DNA from: Niabella drilacis
GTDB taxonomy: Bacteria; Bacteroidota; Bacteroidia; Chitinophagales; Chitinophagaceae
Assembly (NCBI RefSeq): GCF_900101395.1
Contig: NZ_FMZO01000010.1
Coordinates: 1-64,000, forward strand
Length of the DNA: 64,000 nucleotides
Direction of reading: 5' to 3'
In this document: positions 17,780 through 27,880 of the stretch, piece by piece
Position numbering within the stretch: position 1 is the stretch's first letter
Layout of the letters: each line of letters opens with the position of its first letter
The notes under the pieces: generated by a model
Told to the model about the DNA's origin: nothing
What the model saw: the letters and a program-made list of their open reading frames with translations, nothing else
Databases searched by the model: none
Translations under genes and position numbers: made by a program

Positions 17780-18358
17780 GTGAATAACGGCCGTTATGAC
17801 CATATTGATGACCAGGAACTACTCCGGCGTTACCTGCAGGAACATGATAGTTCCTGGCTGGGGATCCTCCTGGAACGCTATACGCTCCTGCTCTTTGGGG
17901 TATGTATGAAATACCTGAAGGATGAAACACAGGCACAGGATGCCGTTCAGCAGGTTTTCCTGAAGGTGATCCAGGAAGTGCATAAGTACCGGATCGACTA
18001 CTTTAAATCCTGGCTGTACACTGTAGCAAAGAACCATTGTCTTACGATGCTGCGCGATAAAAAACGGATGGTACCCGTGGAATTGACTGCGGACAATCCT
18101 GTTGCAGCGCGGGACGAAGAGGTACCGGAACAGGAAGCTATCAGCCCGGAACTTTTAAAAGATGCCCTGGATGCATTGAGCGTGGAGCAGCGGCAATCAG
18201 TAATTTTGTTTTACCTGGAAAAAAAGAGCTACCAGGAGATCAGTGCCTCCGAAGGCTATAGCCTGCTGCAGGTAAAGAGCTATATCCAGAACGGAAAAAG
18301 GAACCTGAAGTTGCTGATCCAAAAAATGCTTAAAAAAGCAAAAAACGAGAATGGCTGA
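17780..18358 (+). CDS. ECF-type RNA polymerase sigma factor
   Basis: 192 aa from GTG 17780. Region 2: LLERYTLLLFGVCMKYLKDETQAQDAVQQVFLKVIQEV and KSWLYTVAKNHCLTMLRDKK. Region 4: LDALSVEQRQSVILFYLEKKSYQEISASEGYSLLQVKSYIQNGKRNLKLLI. The linker is acidic. It directs polymerase to a small regulon, which is unknown. The stop overlaps the next gene by 8 bases; that gene encodes a single-pass membrane protein that is the likely anti-sigma partner. Confidence 0.9.
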   Translation: MNNGRYDHIDDQELLRRYLQEHDSSWLGILLERYTLLLFGVCMKYLKDETQAQDAVQQVFLKVIQEVHKYRIDYFKSWLYTVAKNHCLTMLRDKKRMVPVELTADNPVAARDEEVPEQEAISPELLKDALDALSVEQRQSVILFYLEKKSYQEISASEGYSLLQVKSYIQNGKRNLKLLIQKMLKKAKNENG

Positions 18359-18713
18359 AGATTTAAAAGACATATTATCCCATTTAAATAAAGATGTAAG
18401 CCAGGAAACCCTGCTTCAATACCTGCGGCAACAGCTGGATAAAGAAGCCGCACATGAAGTAGAACGGCAATTGCTGGAGGATCCTTTTTATAATGATGCA
18501 CTGGAAGGCCTGCAGGAAATGGAGCACCCGGACCGCCTGATGCTGATCGCTGAAGCCCTGAACCGGGATCTGAAAAAACGTACGGAAAAGAAAAGAAAAG
18601 AACGCAGCAAACGTCATTTACAGCCGCAATGGTGGCTCTATGCTTCCGTCCTCATCCTGCTCCTTCTCCTCGTACTGGTATATTTGCTCCTCCACGGCAG
18701 GATGGGTAATTAA
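18351..18713 (+). CDS. Putative membrane anti-sigma partner
   Basis: 120 aa: a soluble N-terminal helical part (LSHLNKDVSQETLLQYLRQQLDKEAAHEVERQLLEDPFYNDALEGLQ), a Lys/Arg-rich stretch and one transmembrane helix (WWLYASVLILLLLLVLVYLLL) near the C-terminus. The N-terminal plan resembles the short zinc-less anti-sigma N-terminus of Bacteroidota. Overlap with the sigma gene (8 bases) means the two are translationally coupled. No periplasmic sensory domain follows the helix, so how it would sense a signal is unclear. Confidence 0.65.
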   Translation: MAEDLKDILSHLNKDVSQETLLQYLRQQLDKEAAHEVERQLLEDPFYNDALEGLQEMEHPDRLMLIAEALNRDLKKRTEKKRKERSKRHLQPQWWLYASVLILLLLLVLVYLLLHGRMGN

Positions 18714-18840
18714 AATAACCCGTTATCGCATATGTACCCCTTCCTGTGCATCAATTGTGCACAAAATAACCCCAACATTAAGTTTATATTAAGTTTACAT
18801 TAATTCTTTTGAACGGTACGGGATCGCCCCATTTACCTTG

Positions 18841-18848
18841 TACCTTTG
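18841..18848 (+). promoter_or_regulatory. Promoter -7 box of the gene at 18867
   Basis: TACCTTTG, an exact TAnnTTTG followed by CA, the commonest form in this phylum. The RNA would start about 12 bases before the ATG at 18867, ruling out the in-frame TTG at 18846 as start. Confidence 0.6.
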
Positions 18849-18866
18849 CATCATAAATTTTTTGTT

Positions 18867-19331
18867 ATGCAATGGAAGACTATTACATCCAGCCTTGGTA
18901 ACACCGGATTTGGATTGTGGTACAATGGTCAAAAAATGCTAACCCTCGCATACAAACCGAAATCCGATTCGGTTTACCTGGAATCAAAAGACGGGGAAAA
19001 GAGACTGTTTCACTATAAAAAGAAAGGCCTTTTTAAAAATAAGCGGGTGCTGGAGAATGAGTATGGGGCTGAATTGGGGAAAATCTCCCGTGAAGGACGC
19101 CAGAAATACATCGAGGTGGATGACAAGCGCTTTTACCTGAATTTCAAAAATGACAATAATAATGTTATTGAGATCATTGATGAAGCAGGTCAAAAGCCCG
19201 TAGCTGTTTGTTCCGTGGAAGGCGAAAACCCCAGCGATGCTACCAACTATAGCCTGCTGATGGTAATGTGCTTCTATCTTTTTCAGCCAAAAAATTACAC
19301 CCAGGCCCTTACTGCAAGGGCGGCCATTTAA
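18867..19331 (+). CDS. Small protein of unknown function
   Basis: 154 aa from ATG 18867 (MQWKTITSSLGNTGFGLWYNGQKMLTLAYK). Beta-rich and basic, with repeated short strands: SDSVYLESKDGEKRLFHYKKKG, KRVLENEYGAELGKISREGRQKYIEVDDKRFYLNF and VIEIIDEAGQKPVAVCSVE. A hydrophobic C-terminal segment (NYSLLMVMCFYLFQPKNY) follows. No signal peptide. I recognise no family; the plan recalls small LURP-one/tubby-like sheet proteins but this is only an impression. Its stop overlaps the convergent Mur ligase gene by 4 bases. Confidence 0.65.
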   Translation: MQWKTITSSLGNTGFGLWYNGQKMLTLAYKPKSDSVYLESKDGEKRLFHYKKKGLFKNKRVLENEYGAELGKISREGRQKYIEVDDKRFYLNFKNDNNNVIEIIDEAGQKPVAVCSVEGENPSDATNYSLLMVMCFYLFQPKNYTQALTARAAI

Positions 19332-20707
19332 AGCCCGTGGTAAATCTCCCTGGCAAATTGCTCCAGCGAAGGATCGCGGGCACCCATCAGCAGCAGGGTG
19401 GAGCCTGGCTGCAGATGCCCATCCATTGCGGCAAGCAACTGTTCCCTGTCTTCCACAAAATAAGCATTCTTACCCCGGGTTTTCAGGTCACTGATCAGGT
19501 CACTGGCAGAAATATCTTTTGTAGTGGTTCCCCCTGCATAAAAGATCTCGCTCATCCAGATCTCATCCTGGGGTCTTAAGGCATTGCCGATCTCTTCCAC
19601 AAATTCTTTGCGTAAAAACTTGGTGGGTGTATACCCATGCGGCTGAAACCATGCCACCACTTTATCAGAAACCGGCTGACAGGAGCGGATGGCTGCCGCG
19701 CATTTAACGGGGTTATGTGCAAAGTCATCCACCACCCATATCCCATTCTTTTCACCCAGCACCTGGCTTCTCCGGTAAATGCCTTCGTAGCCCGCTAAAG
19801 CAGCGGCCGCATCTTTCAGCGAAGCACCGGCAATTACGGCGGCGGCTGTAGCGGCCACCGCATTCTCCATATTATGTTGCCCCAGGATCCGTATGCCAAA
19901 GGGCTCACCATTTACTTTAAATGCAATGTGGAATCCATCCTGCACAAATTCCGTAGCCTGGAACCCCACACCGGTGCAGGTTTCGTCCACGCAAAAATCA
20001 TGAGCCGGGTTGGCAGATAATGCAGCCGAATGCATATTGGACCGGTTCACACAAAACAACCGGCTGTTGTTCCGGAAGGTCTCAAAAACCCGCATAAGCT
20101 CCTCCAGTTCCTTGTGATCTTTTTCAATATTCAGCAGCACGCCTATTTCGGGCCGGTATTGCACGATCGACCCGTCGCTTTCGTCTGCTTCAATCACCAG
20201 CCATTCTCCGGATCCAACAAAGGCATTGCCGATCTTTCCTTTTTTAATAAGACTCACCAGGCCGGCCCCGCTGATCACGGAAGGGTGCATCCCCGCCTGC
20301 TGCAAAATGTCAAACAGCATCCCCGTGGTAGTGCTTTTGCCGCTGGTACCGCCAATGGCGATCGTCTTTTTGCTGGCTGCAATAAGAGCCAGCAGTTCAG
20401 AGCGATGCATTACCGGAATATTCAGTGCCCGGGCCTTCCGGATTTCCTCCACGGTATCTTCGATGGCCGTCGATGCTACCACCAGGTCGGTATCCGGGGT
20501 AATGCCCGCACCGTTCTGCAAAAAACACCGGATCCCCCCGGCTTCCAGCTTCTCTTTGATATCACCGGCCTTCCCCTCGTTGAAAAAACGATCACTCCCG
20601 GAAACCTGCTTTCCCGTACCCTGCAAGTACTGTGCAATCGCACTCATGCCGGCGCCGGCAATACCAATAAAAAAAGGGCTCCTGATTTTTTGCAAATCAA
20701 TATTCAT
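19328..20707 (-). CDS. MurC-like Mur ligase family protein
   Basis: 459 aa from ATG 20707 (MNIDLQKIRSPFFIGIAGAGMSAIAQYLQ). N-terminal Rossmann-like domain with GIAGAGMSAIA, central ATPase domain with GGTSGKSTTTGML, IEADESDGSI and ILGQHNMENAVAA, and C-terminal domain with WVVDDFAHNPVKCAAAI. This is the layout of UDP-N-acetylmuramate ligases (MurC or Mpl), which add L-alanine or recycled peptide to UDP-MurNAc. The P-loop reads GTSGKST where MurC and Mpl usually have GTHGKTT, so a different substrate is possible. Not in a dcw cluster. The upstream in-frame start at 20773 is less likely. Confidence 0.8.
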   Translation of the reverse strand: MNIDLQKIRSPFFIGIAGAGMSAIAQYLQGTGKQVSGSDRFFNEGKAGDIKEKLEAGGIRCFLQNGAGITPDTDLVVASTAIEDTVEEIRKARALNIPVMHRSELLALIAASKKTIAIGGTSGKSTTTGMLFDILQQAGMHPSVISGAGLVSLIKKGKIGNAFVGSGEWLVIEADESDGSIVQYRPEIGVLLNIEKDHKELEELMRVFETFRNNSRLFCVNRSNMHSAALSANPAHDFCVDETCTGVGFQATEFVQDGFHIAFKVNGEPFGIRILGQHNMENAVAATAAAVIAGASLKDAAAALAGYEGIYRRSQVLGEKNGIWVVDDFAHNPVKCAAAIRSCQPVSDKVVAWFQPHGYTPTKFLRKEFVEEIGNALRPQDEIWMSEIFYAGGTTTKDISASDLISDLKTRGKNAYFVEDREQLLAAMDGHLQPGSTLLLMGARDPSLEQFAREIYHGL

Positions 20708-20834
20708 GTTGTCTGGCTTAGTTGCTGCAAATGTCGGTAAAGCAAGAGTTCTGACAAAAGAGAATTGTTGCATCCCCGGTCCAATGATCTCCTTATTCTT
20801 TTAACTTTATGACAAATCAAAAAAACTTTACATT

Positions 20835-21062
20835 ATGAAAAGAAATCCAAAACCAATGCCAGTTATGAGTGTCGTACTTTTGATCATTTGCAGTTTTCTA
20901 CTTTTTGGAACAAAACCCGATGCGGTGAACACCAGAACTAAAATGAACATTTATAGCGAAAAGCCCTGTCTGGATTATCAAAAGGCCGATAGTATGGTGG
21001 AAGCGCTATTTACACAGATCGTCAAAGAACATAACCTGGATTCAAATTTTGTGCAGCAATAA
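20835..21062 (+). CDS. Small membrane or secreted protein of unknown function
   Basis: 75 aa with one hydrophobic segment near the N-terminus (MSVVLLIICSFLLFG) after a basic start (MKRNPKPMP), then a polar tail. It could be an anchored or exported peptide. The ATG is preceded by A+T-rich sequence but no clear promoter. No family recognised. Confidence 0.5.
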   Translation: MKRNPKPMPVMSVVLLIICSFLLFGTKPDAVNTRTKMNIYSEKPCLDYQKADSMVEALFTQIVKEHNLDSNFVQQ

Positions 21063-21390
21063 CAAAGTCGCAGCGTTTATGGCTCGAAATGCGAATGGCT
21101 GATTTAAATACCATTTTCATCAGCCAGGAACGGATAGCATATGGAAGTGCAGCAACTGCATGTAAATACCATATACTGGCAGATGCCGCAAATGAACGGA
21201 TCAAATTTTTGAGCGGATGGACAGATGGAATTCCGGAAGGGGATCTTTGTATTGGATCAAGAAAAATGAAACAGTAATATTTTGATCCGGTGGATGCTGG
21301 CATGAGTGGCTCTGCAGACCTGGCAGAACCTTAGCGTTCCTTGCTATTGAAATTTTCCGGCGAATCTGCAGGGAATAAAAGCCAGCAAGA
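21063..21390. other. 328-base gap with no clear gene
   Basis: A 62-codon plus-strand frame (21089-21277) and a 93-codon minus-strand frame overlap here. Neither has a recognisable domain, signal or promoter. The plus-strand frame could be the remains of a gene that once followed the small protein at 20835, but this is not supported. Confidence 0.3.
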
Positions 21391-21915
21391 TCATTGCTCC
21401 TTAAAATACCGCATCATCTGTCCGTAATCCCATTTGCGTTGCAAGCCATGGATGCACCGGGTGATCCTGGTAACTTTTGTGGCATCTGTTTTTGCGGCAT
21501 CTACCCATTTGCTGAAATAGTGCTGGTGGGAGGGCACCAGGGACCTGAAATATTCAAGAGCCTCCGGTTCTTCCGCCAGGCAATCCAGCAGCTCCCGGTT
21601 GAGCTCATATTTTTTTGTTTCCAATTGTAACTGCACTTCCACCAGGGCTCCTTCTTTTTTCCGGATCCCCTTCCGCATAGCCGCATTTACCGGCAGGATA
21701 AAGTTACCGCCTCCCATGGGCAGCAGCGAAACGCCCGCTATCTTATGGCTGTCGATAAACCCTTTTACCTGGAAGGCCTTCTTGTTACCCGGCAACAATT
21801 CCCCGGCAAGACCGGCCGGAACTTCAATATAGGTCCAGCCGGTTTTATCCCCGTTTTCGGCAAACTTCAGCAGCCGCGCGGTTAAAGAAAGGAGCGCTTG
21901 CTTTTTCATATGCAT
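21391..21915 (-). CDS. YdeI/OmpD-associated family protein with DUF1905 domain
   Basis: 174 aa. The N-terminal half is DUF1905-like (GWTYIEVPAGLAGELLPGNKKAFQVKGFIDSHKIAGVSLLPMGGGNFILPVNAAMRKGIRKKEGALVEVQLQLE). The C-terminal half is the YdeI/OmpD-associated segment (LDCLAEEPEALEYFRSLVPSHQHYFSKWVDAAKTDATKVTRI). Cytoplasmic, function unknown; relatives are linked to stress responses. The first two codons (ATG CAT) may be untranslated since a second ATG follows at 21909. Divergent from the FAD enzyme at 21983. Confidence 0.8.
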   Translation of the reverse strand: MHMKKQALLSLTARLLKFAENGDKTGWTYIEVPAGLAGELLPGNKKAFQVKGFIDSHKIAGVSLLPMGGGNFILPVNAAMRKGIRKKEGALVEVQLQLETKKYELNRELLDCLAEEPEALEYFRSLVPSHQHYFSKWVDAAKTDATKVTRITRCIHGLQRKWDYGQMMRYFKEQ

Positions 21916-21982
21916 AAAGTTCCGGCATCTGCCGTAAAATTTTCATTTCTTTGCAAAAATTTTCCGGATAAAAATCGGACAT

Positions 21983-23572
21983 ATGCAGCAAACCATTACC
22001 CTTCGCGTTCAGCCTGAAGAAGCCGGGGACACACAGCGGCTTCATCCGCACATTGCCGGGGCCCTGGGTATAAAGCCCGGCACTGTCACCGGTTATACCA
22101 TTTTAAAAAGTTCCATTGATGCCCGCGGACGCCAGCCGATGATCCAGCTTTCACTGCTGGTTTACGTGGATGAGCCGGCAACCGAACGGGAGTTGGTCCG
22201 GCCAGTTTATAAAGACGTTCATTCCGCTCCCCAAAAAGTAGTGGTCATAGGAGCCGGTCCGGCCGGTCTTTTTGCCGCTCTCCAGCTCATCGAAAAAGGC
22301 ATTCAGCCCATCGTGCTGGAACGCGGCAAGGATGTGCGCACCCGCAGGCGTGACCTGGCAGCCATCAATAAACAGGGCATCATGAACCCCGAAAGCAATT
22401 ATTGTTTCGGAGAAGGCGGAGCCGGTACCTATAGTGATGGCAAGCTGTATACGCGCAGCAACAAACGGGGCGATATCAACAAGATACTCAATACTTTTGT
22501 GCGCTTTGGTGCCGAAGAAAAAATATTGTACCAGGCGCATCCGCATATCGGCACCAATAAGCTGCCCCAGATCATTACCGCCATGCGGGAGCAGATCCTC
22601 CGCTGCGGAGGTGCCGTTCATTTTAATAAAAAGGTAACCGGCTTCATCACCGGCAAAAACAGTCTCAAAGGGGTAACCACCGCCGATGGCGATACCTTTA
22701 CCGCAGCCGCTGTGATACTGGCAACAGGACACTCGGCCCGTGATATTTTTCACCTGCTGCACAATGAAGGATTGCAGATCGAAGCCAAGCCCTTTGCCCT
22801 GGGCGTAAGGGCAGAGCATCCGCAAACACTGATCGACCAGGCCCAATACAAATGCCCTGCCCGCGGTGAATGGCTTCCCCCAGCTTCCTACAGCCTGGTA
22901 CAGCAGGTAGGTGACCGGGGCGTGTTCTCCTTCTGCATGTGCCCCGGCGGCATCATCGCCCCTGCCGCCACCGGCCAGGGCGAGATCGTGGTCAATGGCT
23001 GGTCGCCCTCCAAACGCAATAATCCCTATGCCAACTCCGGCATTGTGGTACAGGTGGCCGAGAAGGATGTACATGCAGTCCCCGCATTTAAAAAGGCCTA
23101 TGGTGCAGCCGCCAACAGTCCGCTTTTCCTGCTCTACTTTCAGCAATGGGTAGAGCAGCTCGCGTTTCAGGCCGGTGGTGGCCGGCTGGTGGCGCCCGCC
23201 CAGCGTATGGTTGATTTTTGTGAGGGCAGGCATTCACCTTCGCTCCCGGATTGTTCCTATTTGCCGGGGATTCATTCCGCTCCCTTATGGGAGGTGCTGC
23301 CGCCTTTTGTAACCACCGCCCTGCAGCAGGGTTTTCAACACTTCGGCAATAAGATAAAAGGCTATTACTCCAACGATGCCGTCATTGTAGCCACGGAATC
23401 CCGCACTTCCTCGCCGGTACGGATCCCCCGTGACAAAGATACCCTTGAGCATCCGCAGCTTCAAAACCTTTATCCCTGCGGCGAGGGAGCCGGGTATGCG
23501 GGGGGCATTGTAAGCGCCGCAATGGACGGGGAACGGGTTGCGAACATTATTTGCTCCAGGCTCAACCTTTAA
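21983..23572 (+). CDS. FAD-dependent dehydrogenase (COG2509 type)
   Basis: 529 aa. An N-terminal ~80-residue domain (ITLRVQPEEA to LLVYVDEPA) precedes a flavoprotein core: FAD-binding VVVIGAGPAGLFAALQLIEKG, ERGKDVRTRRRD, SNYCFGEGGAGTYSDGKLYTRSNKRGDI, ATGHSARDIFHLL and a C-terminal YPCGEGAGYAGGIVSAAMDGERVA. This is the pattern of uncharacterised FAD-dependent dehydrogenases widespread in bacteria. Substrate unknown. A TTTCTTTGC word just upstream may be a weak -7 box. Length is normal for the family. Confidence 0.9.
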   Translation: MQQTITLRVQPEEAGDTQRLHPHIAGALGIKPGTVTGYTILKSSIDARGRQPMIQLSLLVYVDEPATERELVRPVYKDVHSAPQKVVVIGAGPAGLFAALQLIEKGIQPIVLERGKDVRTRRRDLAAINKQGIMNPESNYCFGEGGAGTYSDGKLYTRSNKRGDINKILNTFVRFGAEEKILYQAHPHIGTNKLPQIITAMREQILRCGGAVHFNKKVTGFITGKNSLKGVTTADGDTFTAAAVILATGHSARDIFHLLHNEGLQIEAKPFALGVRAEHPQTLIDQAQYKCPARGEWLPPASYSLVQQVGDRGVFSFCMCPGGIIAPAATGQGEIVVNGWSPSKRNNPYANSGIVVQVAEKDVHAVPAFKKAYGAAANSPLFLLYFQQWVEQLAFQAGGGRLVAPAQRMVDFCEGRHSPSLPDCSYLPGIHSAPLWEVLPPFVTTALQQGFQHFGNKIKGYYSNDAVIVATESRTSSPVRIPRDKDTLEHPQLQNLYPCGEGAGYAGGIVSAAMDGERVANIICSRLNL

Positions 23573-23608
23573 TGACCGTTTGGCAATGCTTCAGGCCGTC
23601 AGATCTTA

Positions 23609-23769
23609 GAGCCTGTTTAAAATTCATTCAATGGCTTTATTATGGCTGTTTTGGGCTGCAACTGCGTTAAATTTTTCGCCATAGTGGCCTACTATGCCTG
23701 CAAAATTTTCCTTGTTTCGCTCCAAAATAGCTTCATAATAAATTCCATCAATAAAATTTAAACAGGCTC
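23609..23769. mobile_element. 161-bp MITE-like element with long terminal inverted repeats
   Basis: Begins GAGCCTGTTTAAAATT and ends with the reverse complement of GAGCCTGTTTAAATTTTATT. The arms stay related for over 50 bases (shared words TTTATTATG and TTTTGG). It is flanked by a direct TTA on both sides (23606-23608 and 23770-23772), a 3-bp target duplication of the TNA type. GAGCC termini with TNA duplications point to the IS1031 group of the IS5 family as the source of the transposase; that is inference. A minus-strand frame overlapping it is not a gene. Confidence 0.75.
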
Positions 23770-23876
23770 TTAAATAAAATACTTTCGACCGTTCGTTAAC
23801 GAATCTTAATTTTTTTTTCATAGTGTTTCCCGTACGCAAACGATTCGTTAACTTGCGGCCACAAATCAAATTTTAA

Positions 23877-25190
<1,314 letters not shown>

Positions 25191-25302
25191 TTATTCGATC
25201 ATCGTTCGTGCTGCTATCAGCTTCGTTGTGTCACTCCCTTGTACTCCGGTACAGACATTGGCAAAAGCATCAATAGCTCATTAGCAAATCGGTATATCAG
25301 GC

Positions 25303-25686
25303 ATGGAAACATTTGTTGATTTTGTCCCCGAAAAAGAGCCCGTGCAGGAAACGGACCCGCAGAAGCCGCGCAAGGCGCTCAGTAAAATTTCGCGGTTCCT
25401 TACCAATAAGTTTTTCCTGGCTACCATAGGCTTTTTAGTCATCATGTTGTTCCTGGATAAGAACGACCTGTTCTCCATCGTAGAGCGCCGTAAGGAGCTC
25501 AATGACCTGGAGCTAAGCAAGGACCACTACAACAAAGAACTGATTGAGCTGCATAAGATCCGGACCGATCTCGAAACCGATCCGGCCACCATCGAAAAGC
25601 TGGCCAGGGAAAAATACCTGATGAAGCGGAATAACGAGGATATTTTTCTTACAGAAGATCAAACCAAATTAAAACAGGCTGAATAA
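25303..25686 (+). CDS. DivIC/FtsB-like septum formation initiator
   Basis: 127 aa: a polar N-terminal tail, one transmembrane helix (FFLATIGFLVIMLFLD) and a coiled coil (VERRKELNDLELSKDHYNKELIELHKIRTDLETDPATIEKLAREKYLMKRNNEDIF). The ending ATIEKLAREKYLMK is the family signature. Such proteins act with FtsL and FtsQ at the divisome in the inner membrane. The gene lies 112 bases after eno and ends at a strong terminator. Confidence 0.88.
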   Translation: METFVDFVPEKEPVQETDPQKPRKALSKISRFLTNKFFLATIGFLVIMLFLDKNDLFSIVERRKELNDLELSKDHYNKELIELHKIRTDLETDPATIEKLAREKYLMKRNNEDIFLTEDQTKLKQAE

Positions 25687-25704
25687 TTTTCAGCCCTTAT
25701 ACAA

Positions 25705-25736
25705 ACACCCGGAGCCAGCGCTTCGGGTGTTTTTTT
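25705..25736 (+). terminator. Rho-independent terminator after the DivIC-like gene
   Basis: ACACCCG (25705-25711) pairs with CGGGTGT (25724-25730) across a 12-base loop, followed by a run of T. The rest of the 306-base gap to 25993 shows nothing recognisable beyond a weak TAACTTTA box. Confidence 0.8.
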
Positions 25737-25992
25737 ATACGGGTAAGCTACTTGGGTGACAGCCGGGACCGGGGCGACATATAGTTTTTGAAGAACAGGA
25801 TTACAAATGCTTCCATCATACCTGCGCCTGCCCGTCACCCAGGTCTCCACCGTCCCAACACCCCCCCCTCACCATTTTTGGCTACCCGCAATCTTCCCCT
25901 GTTTTGTAACTTTACTTGCAGGCCCTGTGTTTGCCGGCTTGCAGGTGTACCAGCGCCCTGCCTTCATTTTTTAAGCCTCCAAAATTATCAGC

Positions 25993-27717
25993 ATGAGAAA
26001 TTCAGCCTTATTCATAGCCACTTTACTCATAGCCATTGGCTGCAAAGAACCCCGGCAAAAAGTGGATACAACCACCGTTACCCCGGAGAAAGAACGGATT
26101 GGATGTGCACCGGCCACCACGGATAAGGCATGGTATACGGCAGGCACCAAAGCGCCCTTGTTTAAAGGACTGGATGGCATCCAGTTTAAGATCTCTACCT
26201 CCAGCAAAGAAGCCCAGGATTATTTCAACCAGGGCATGATGCTGGCTTACGGGTTCAACCATGCAGAAGCGGCCCGTTCGTTTTTTGAAGCCACAAGGCT
26301 CGATTCCAATTGTGCCATGGCTTATTGGGGCTTTGCCTATGTATTGGGGCCTAATTATAATGCGGGCATGGAAGACGACAATTACCAGCGGGCATGGCAG
26401 GCGGCTCAAAAAGCGCTTGCGTTGTCCGCCGGCTGTACACCAAAAGAAAAAGCCCTGATCCGGGCCCTGGAGCACCGGTATACGGAGCAGGCGCCCAAAA
26501 GCCGCGGGCACCTCGACAGTGCCTTTGCCCGGGCCATGAAAAGGGTATATGACGCGTATCCCACCGACCCGGATGTGAGCGCTCTGTATGCAGAAGCATT
26601 GATGGACCTGCACCCCTGGGATCTGTATGATAAAAAAACAAAAGCACCCAAACCCTGGACGCCTGAAATTGTAACCATACTCGAAAAGCTGATCCGGCAA
26701 TACCCCAAACATCCCGGTGCTCCCCATTTTTACATCCACGCTGTGGAAGCATCCAAAACACCTGAAAAAGGATTGGCCAGTGCTCAGCTGCTGATGCAGC
26801 TGGTGCCCGGCTCCGGGCACTTGTTGCACATGCCCTCCCATATCTATATCTGGACCGGGGACTATCACCTGGGTTCGCTTGCCAATCTGAATGCCATCAA
26901 AGCAGACAGTATCTATGTAACCGCATGTCACGCCCAGGGCGCCTACCCCCTTGCCTACTACCTGCATAACTACCATTACCTGGCGGCCACGGCCACTTTT
27001 GAAGGCAACTCAAAACTTGCGTGGATGGCGGCCAGGCAGGTGCAGGAAAAAACGGCCAAAGACGTGATGACAGAGCCGGGCTGGGGCACGCTGCAGCACT
27101 ATTATGCCATTCCCTATTTTGTAGCTGTAAAATTTGCCTTATGGGATAGCATCCTCGCTATGAAGCCCGAGCGCAAAGACCTTATTTATCCCCGCGCCAT
27201 ACAACATTACGCAAAGGGTATGGCCCTCCTGGGGAAAAAGGATATGACCGGCGCACAGAGAGAACTGGCACAGTTGAATGACCTGGCCACAGATACCATA
27301 CTGAAAGAGCTGACCATCTGGGATATCAACAGCATGAACGATATCGTACAGATTGCTGTGCAGGTACTCACCGCGGAAATTTCGCGGAACAAAAAGGAGT
27401 ATGGCAACGCTGTTGCCGCTTTCAATAAAGCTATTGCCATTGAAGACAACCTGAATTATAATGAGCCGCCGGATTGGTTCTTTTCTGTGCGGCATCACCT
27501 CGGAGCCACATTGCTGCAGTCCGGAAAATTCAGTCAGGCGGAAAAAACATACCGGGAAGATTTAGCGATCTGGAGAGAAAACGGATGGGCACTGGCGGGA
27601 TTGGAGCAGGCACTTCAAAAACAGGGAAAAGCACAGGAGGCACAGCTTGTAAGCCAACGATTTTCTAAAGCCTGGCAACACGCCGACGTTGACCTGGCGA
27701 CATCATTTGCTCCATAG
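25993..27717 (+). CDS. Large TPR lipoprotein with conserved histidine motifs
   Basis: 574 aa with signal and lipobox (FIATLLIAIGC). TPR-like helical repeats follow, beginning DYFNQGMMLAYGFNHAEAARSFFEATRLDSNCAMAYWGFAYVLGPNYN, with more near the C-terminus (AVAAFNKAIAIEDN, TYREDLAIWRENGWALAGLEQALQKQG). Between them lie HPGAPHFYIHAVEAS, SGHLLHMPSHIYIWTG and ACHAQGAYPLAYYLHNYHYL, clusters of His that may bind metal. The family is known as TPR proteins of unknown function. Probably anchored in the periplasm or outer membrane. No operon partner. Confidence 0.82.
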   Translation: MRNSALFIATLLIAIGCKEPRQKVDTTTVTPEKERIGCAPATTDKAWYTAGTKAPLFKGLDGIQFKISTSSKEAQDYFNQGMMLAYGFNHAEAARSFFEATRLDSNCAMAYWGFAYVLGPNYNAGMEDDNYQRAWQAAQKALALSAGCTPKEKALIRALEHRYTEQAPKSRGHLDSAFARAMKRVYDAYPTDPDVSALYAEALMDLHPWDLYDKKTKAPKPWTPEIVTILEKLIRQYPKHPGAPHFYIHAVEASKTPEKGLASAQLLMQLVPGSGHLLHMPSHIYIWTGDYHLGSLANLNAIKADSIYVTACHAQGAYPLAYYLHNYHYLAATATFEGNSKLAWMAARQVQEKTAKDVMTEPGWGTLQHYYAIPYFVAVKFALWDSILAMKPERKDLIYPRAIQHYAKGMALLGKKDMTGAQRELAQLNDLATDTILKELTIWDINSMNDIVQIAVQVLTAEISRNKKEYGNAVAAFNKAIAIEDNLNYNEPPDWFFSVRHHLGATLLQSGKFSQAEKTYREDLAIWRENGWALAGLEQALQKQGKAQEAQLVSQRFSKAWQHADVDLATSFAP

Positions 27718-27880
27718 CCTGAAGAAGAGACCGGTTTAAAGGCCAAGGTCCAAGGTCTGATCCACCTCATCCCTGTTGTTTTATTCCCCATTCACAATGA
27801 ACGTTGACACAAATTAAATCCTGTTTCTTTCCCGATGATCGAAGCTGAAAAATGACCGCTGACGGCCGACAGCTAAAAAA

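Noticed and set aside
21089-21277. 62-codon frame after the small protein at 20835
   Set aside because: No promoter, no recognised sequence, competing frame on the other strand.
23624-23869. 81-codon frame over the MITE
   Set aside because: It is the MITE arm read as protein; it has no start context and ends inside the repeat.
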